A DNA stretch of 16,499 bases. It comes from Psychrobacter sp. UBA3962. Its GTDB lineage: Bacteria; Pseudomonadota; Gammaproteobacteria; Pseudomonadales; Moraxellaceae. The DNA is taken from contig NZ_DGDC01000001.1 of assembly GCF_002385225.1 (NCBI RefSeq), forward strand, positions 1 through 16,499. The letters are read 5' to 3'. The notes below the pieces were generated by a model. That model did no database searches and was not told where the DNA came from. It saw only the letters and a program-made list of their open reading frames with translations. Each line of letters opens with the position of its first letter. The first letter of the stretch is position 1. Below, in pieces: positions 14,178 through 16,499 of the stretch. Made by a program: the position numbers and the translations under genes.

Positions 14178-14211
14178 AAAAAAAAGCTGCCAAATTGGTG
14201 GCTTTTTTTTG
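14178..14211 (+). terminator. Intrinsic terminator of ompA
   Basis: AAAGCTGCCA pairs with TGGTGGCTTT (two G-T wobbles) around a three-base loop, flanked by eight A and eight T. The A and T runs on both sides mean it could act in either direction. Confidence 0.85.
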
Positions 14212-14285
14212 TTATATACCTTGAGTAACCTTTACATTTTTCTTGAAGCATTTATAAAATCAGTTAATCAACTGTAATATAATGG

Positions 14286-14294
14286 TGTTATACT
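14286..14294 (+). promoter_or_regulatory. Probable extended -10 promoter of typA
   Basis: TG at 14286-14287, one base, then TATACT at 14289-14294. The predicted start near 14301 gives a leader of about 50 bases. A consensus TATAAT at 14278-14283 just upstream is an alternative; neither has a good -35. Confidence 0.5.
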
Positions 14295-14349
14295 GCGAGC
14301 GTGAAAAGAGTTACTGATTATTACCCGAAAAATATTGAGTCTTTAAAAT

Positions 14350-16197
14350 ATGTCTAATGAAATACAAAATTTACGCAATATCGCTATTATTGCTCACGTC
14401 GACCATGGTAAAACAACCTTAGTTGATACATTATTACATCAATCTGGTACCTTCGACGATCGTGCAAATATTGCGGAACGCGCAATGGATTCAGGCGCAA
14501 TTGAGCAGGAACGTGGTATTACGATTCTTGCAAAAAACACAGCCATTAAATGGCGACATCCTAAAACAGATATTGAATACCGCATTAATATTGTAGATAC
14601 CCCAGGTCACGCCGACTTTGGTGGGGAAGTAGAACGTGTAATGTCTATGGTTGACTGCGTACTACTGGTAGTAGATGCTATTGATGGCCCTATGCCACAA
14701 ACTCGATTTGTTACCCAAAAAGCGTTCGAGCAAGGCTTGAAACCTATTGTTGTGATTAACAAGATTGACCGTCCTGGTTCTCGTCCTGATTGGGTAATGG
14801 ATCAGATATTTGATCTATTTGACAACTTGGGTGCCAGTGATGAACAACTAGATTTTAACGTTGTTTATGCTTCAGCCCTTAATGGTATTGCTGGTTTAGA
14901 TGCCGATAACCTAGCTGATGATATGACCCCATTATTTGAAACTATCGTGGATAAAGTTGAACCACCACAAGTGGATGCGGATGCGCCATTCCGTATGCAG
15001 ATTTCAAGCCTAGACTATAATAACTTCGTAGGGGTTATTGGTGTTGGCCGTATTGAGCGTGGTCGTATTTCAACCAATACTCCAGTTACCGTTATTGATA
15101 AAGACGGTAAGACTCGCAACGGTCGTATCCTTAAAATCATGGGCTATCATGGTCTAGATCGTATTGATGTTGAAGAAGCACAGGCTGGTGATATTATCTG
15201 TATTACAGGTATTGATGCTCTAAATATCTCTGATACTATTTGTGATCCTAACCATGTTGAAGCTTTACCACCATTAACAGTGGATGAGCCAACCGTTTCT
15301 ATGACTTTCCAAGTGAATAACTCACCTTTCGCGGGTCGTGAAGGTAAATTTGTGACTTCACGTAATATCCGTGAACGTTTAGAGCGCGAGCTTATTCATA
15401 ACGTCGCCTTGCGTGTAGAAGACACTGAGTCAGCTGAGAAATTCAAAGTTTCTGGTCGTGGTGAGCTTCATTTATCTGTATTGATCGAAAATATGCGTCG
15501 TGAAGGCTATGAATTAGCAGTTTCACGCCCAGAAGTTATCGTTAAAGAAGTTGACGGTAAGCTTCAAGAGCCGTACGAAAACGTAATCTTTGATGTAGAA
15601 GAGCAGCACCAAGGCACCATCATGGAGCAAGTGGGTCTTCGTAAAGGTGAAATGACCGACATGCAACTTGATGGTAAAGGTCGTATGCGTATTGAAGCTG
15701 TGATGCCAGCACGTGGTCTAATTGGCTTCCGTTCTGAATTCATGACATTGACTTCTGGTACAGGTATCTTAACCTCAAGTTTCTCACATTATGGTCCGCA
15801 GAAAGTGGGTGATGTGGGTGGCCGTGTGAATGGCGTATTAGTATCAATGGCAAACGGTGTTTGTCTGGGCTATGCCTTATTTAACCTTCAGAAGCGTGGT
15901 AAGCTTTTTGCTGAGCCTCAACTTGAAGTCTATGAAGGTATGATTGTGGGTCTTAACTCACGTAGCGATGACATGGTTGTTAACCCAACTACCGCTAAGC
16001 AGTTAACCAACGTACGTGCCAGTGGTACCGATGAAGCTTTAACTTTAGTTCCACCCATTAAGTTCACTCTAGAGCAGGCGCTTGAATTTATCGAAGATGA
16101 TGAACTGGTTGAAGTAACACCTAAGTCAATTCGTCTACGTAAGAAGTATTTGACTGAAAGTGAGCGTAAGCGTCACGGCCGTAAAAAAGAGAAATAA
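14350..16197 (+). CDS. typA: Ribosome-associated GTPase TypA/BipA
   Basis: TypA/BipA is a translational GTPase related to EF-G that binds the 70S ribosome, aids 50S subunit assembly, and in E. coli is needed for normal growth at low temperature. The protein has 615 residues, against 607 in E. coli. The motifs are AHVDHGKTT at 15-23, RGITI at 55-59, DTPGH at 83-87 and NKID at 137-140, followed by the EF-G-like domains II, III and V and the BipA-specific C-terminal domain with GRMRIEAVMPARGLIGFRSE and VVNPTTAKQLTNVRASGTDE segments. The basic tail ends in KRHGRKKEK. The ATG at 14350 directly precedes the conserved NLRNIAIIAHVDHGKTTL. It is transcribed alone, between the ompA terminator and its own strong terminator. 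Confidence 0.98.
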   Translation: MSNEIQNLRNIAIIAHVDHGKTTLVDTLLHQSGTFDDRANIAERAMDSGAIEQERGITILAKNTAIKWRHPKTDIEYRINIVDTPGHADFGGEVERVMSMVDCVLLVVDAIDGPMPQTRFVTQKAFEQGLKPIVVINKIDRPGSRPDWVMDQIFDLFDNLGASDEQLDFNVVYASALNGIAGLDADNLADDMTPLFETIVDKVEPPQVDADAPFRMQISSLDYNNFVGVIGVGRIERGRISTNTPVTVIDKDGKTRNGRILKIMGYHGLDRIDVEEAQAGDIICITGIDALNISDTICDPNHVEALPPLTVDEPTVSMTFQVNNSPFAGREGKFVTSRNIRERLERELIHNVALRVEDTESAEKFKVSGRGELHLSVLIENMRREGYELAVSRPEVIVKEVDGKLQEPYENVIFDVEEQHQGTIMEQVGLRKGEMTDMQLDGKGRMRIEAVMPARGLIGFRSEFMTLTSGTGILTSSFSHYGPQKVGDVGGRVNGVLVSMANGVCLGYALFNLQKRGKLFAEPQLEVYEGMIVGLNSRSDDMVVNPTTAKQLTNVRASGTDEALTLVPPIKFTLEQALEFIEDDELVEVTPKSIRLRKKYLTESERKRHGRKKEK

Positions 16198-16229
16198 ATA
16201 AGCTGCTTAATTCATAAGTCACACTGTGG

Positions 16230-16290
16230 ACAATCTTTGTAAGACTTAAGCTTTAAAAGGCCTATAACTTACTATAAAACTAAAGATTGT
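16230..16290. repeat. Distant inverted repeat after typA
   Basis: ACAATCTTT at 16230-16238 is matched by AAAGATTGT at 16282-16290, a perfect 9-bp inverted repeat with a 43-base interval. It precedes the typA terminator. Its role is unknown and it may be chance in AT-rich DNA. Confidence 0.3.
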
Positions 16291-16320
16291 TTACATTTTG
16301 ACTACGGATTGGTATCTGAG

Positions 16321-16365
16321 AAGAGTTAATATAGGCGCATAGTCTATGTTAACTCTTTTTATTTT
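16321..16365 (+). terminator. Intrinsic terminator of typA
   Basis: AAGAGTTAATATAG at 16321-16334 pairs along 14 positions (one T-G wobble) with CTATGTTAACTCTT at 16344-16357, followed by TTTATTTT. It is the strongest terminator in the window. Confidence 0.88.
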
Positions 16366-16396
16366 AACCAAAGATTTTTAATATAGACTAATACTA

Positions 16397-16499
16397 GGGC
16401 GTGTCCCGAATTTGAAAAATACAGATAAAGCATTATTTTAATCCTATATATCAACAAAATATAGGGAAACTCAAGCCATGGCGAGAACAGTAATAACTG
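16397..16499 (+). mobile_element. Probable left end of an insertion sequence (partial)
   Basis: About 30 bases after the typA terminator, GGGCGTGTCCCGAAT begins a segment followed 66 bases later by an ATG whose first codons read MARTVIT. A GC-rich end of this kind about 80 bases before a transposase start is the usual layout of IS5-type elements, and CTAG at 16394-16397 could be a target-site copy. The other end and the transposase body lie outside the window, so neither family nor boundaries can be confirmed. Confidence 0.45.
16478..16499 (+). CDS. Transposase, N-terminal fragment cut by the window edge
   Basis: Seven codons (MARTVIT) after an AGGGAAAC Shine-Dalgarno-like sequence. Many IS5-family transposases begin with a short M-[AS]-R-x-x-[IL]-[TS] stretch, which is the only basis for the call. 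The gene continues past the window. Confidence 0.45.

Overview
The window is a stretch of mostly housekeeping chromosome from an AT-rich gammaproteobacterium. Gene order (rnpB, tRNA-CAT, lepA, lepB, rnc, era, recO, pdxJ), a class-A RNase P RNA, the OmpA with a thrombospondin-type-3-like calcium loop, and the small lipoproteins all fit Moraxellaceae, and a Psychrobacter-like organism is my best guess. This is inference from protein character and gene order; I could not run a search.

Layout. 1-1247: a TSUP/YfcA-type transporter gene on the minus strand, then a divergent intergenic region. 1248-3844: three plus-strand envelope genes: nhaA (Na+/H+ antiporter), a DUF2799-type lipoprotein, and a small MliC-like lipoprotein (probable c-type lysozyme inhibitor). 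3845-4690: a strong terminator, rnpB with an extended -10 promoter, and a tRNA with anticodon CAT under its own consensus promoter and followed by a terminator. 4953-11873: the conserved cluster lepA-lepB-rnc-era-recO-pdxJ, covering ribosome back-translocation, signal peptide cleavage, rRNA processing, 30S assembly, recombinational repair and pyridoxal phosphate synthesis. 11900-12511: a convergent minus-strand FimT/GspH-type pseudopilin. 12998-14149: an OmpA/OprF-type porin with a long AT-rich upstream region, strong ribosome binding site and its own terminator. 14350-16197: typA/bipA, closed by a strong terminator. The last about 100 bases look like the left end of an insertion sequence, with the first codons of a transposase running off the window.

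How the genes fit together. The cluster mixes membrane protein biogenesis (lepB), translation (lepA, typA) and RNA processing (rnpB, rnc, era); NhaA, OmpA, the lipoproteins and the TSUP protein are envelope functions. Several non-coding spots recur: extended -10 promoters (TGnTATAAT-like) in front of the TSUP gene, rnpB, lepA, lepB and typA; hairpins in the nhaA-lipoprotein, lepA-lepB, lepB-rnc, era-recO and recO-pdxJ gaps; and non-ATG starts for the DUF2799 lipoprotein, lepA (both GTG) and recO (TTG).

I see no CRISPR array, toxin-antitoxin pair, defence island or prophage, and no convincing new multi-gene system. The observations most worth a second look are small: a hairpin plus short leader reading frame overlapping the pdxJ start, the replaced peptidoglycan-binding aspartate in the OmpA domain, a nested RNA-like structure between lepB and rnc, and a cluster of TGTGAT half-sites upstream of ompA.
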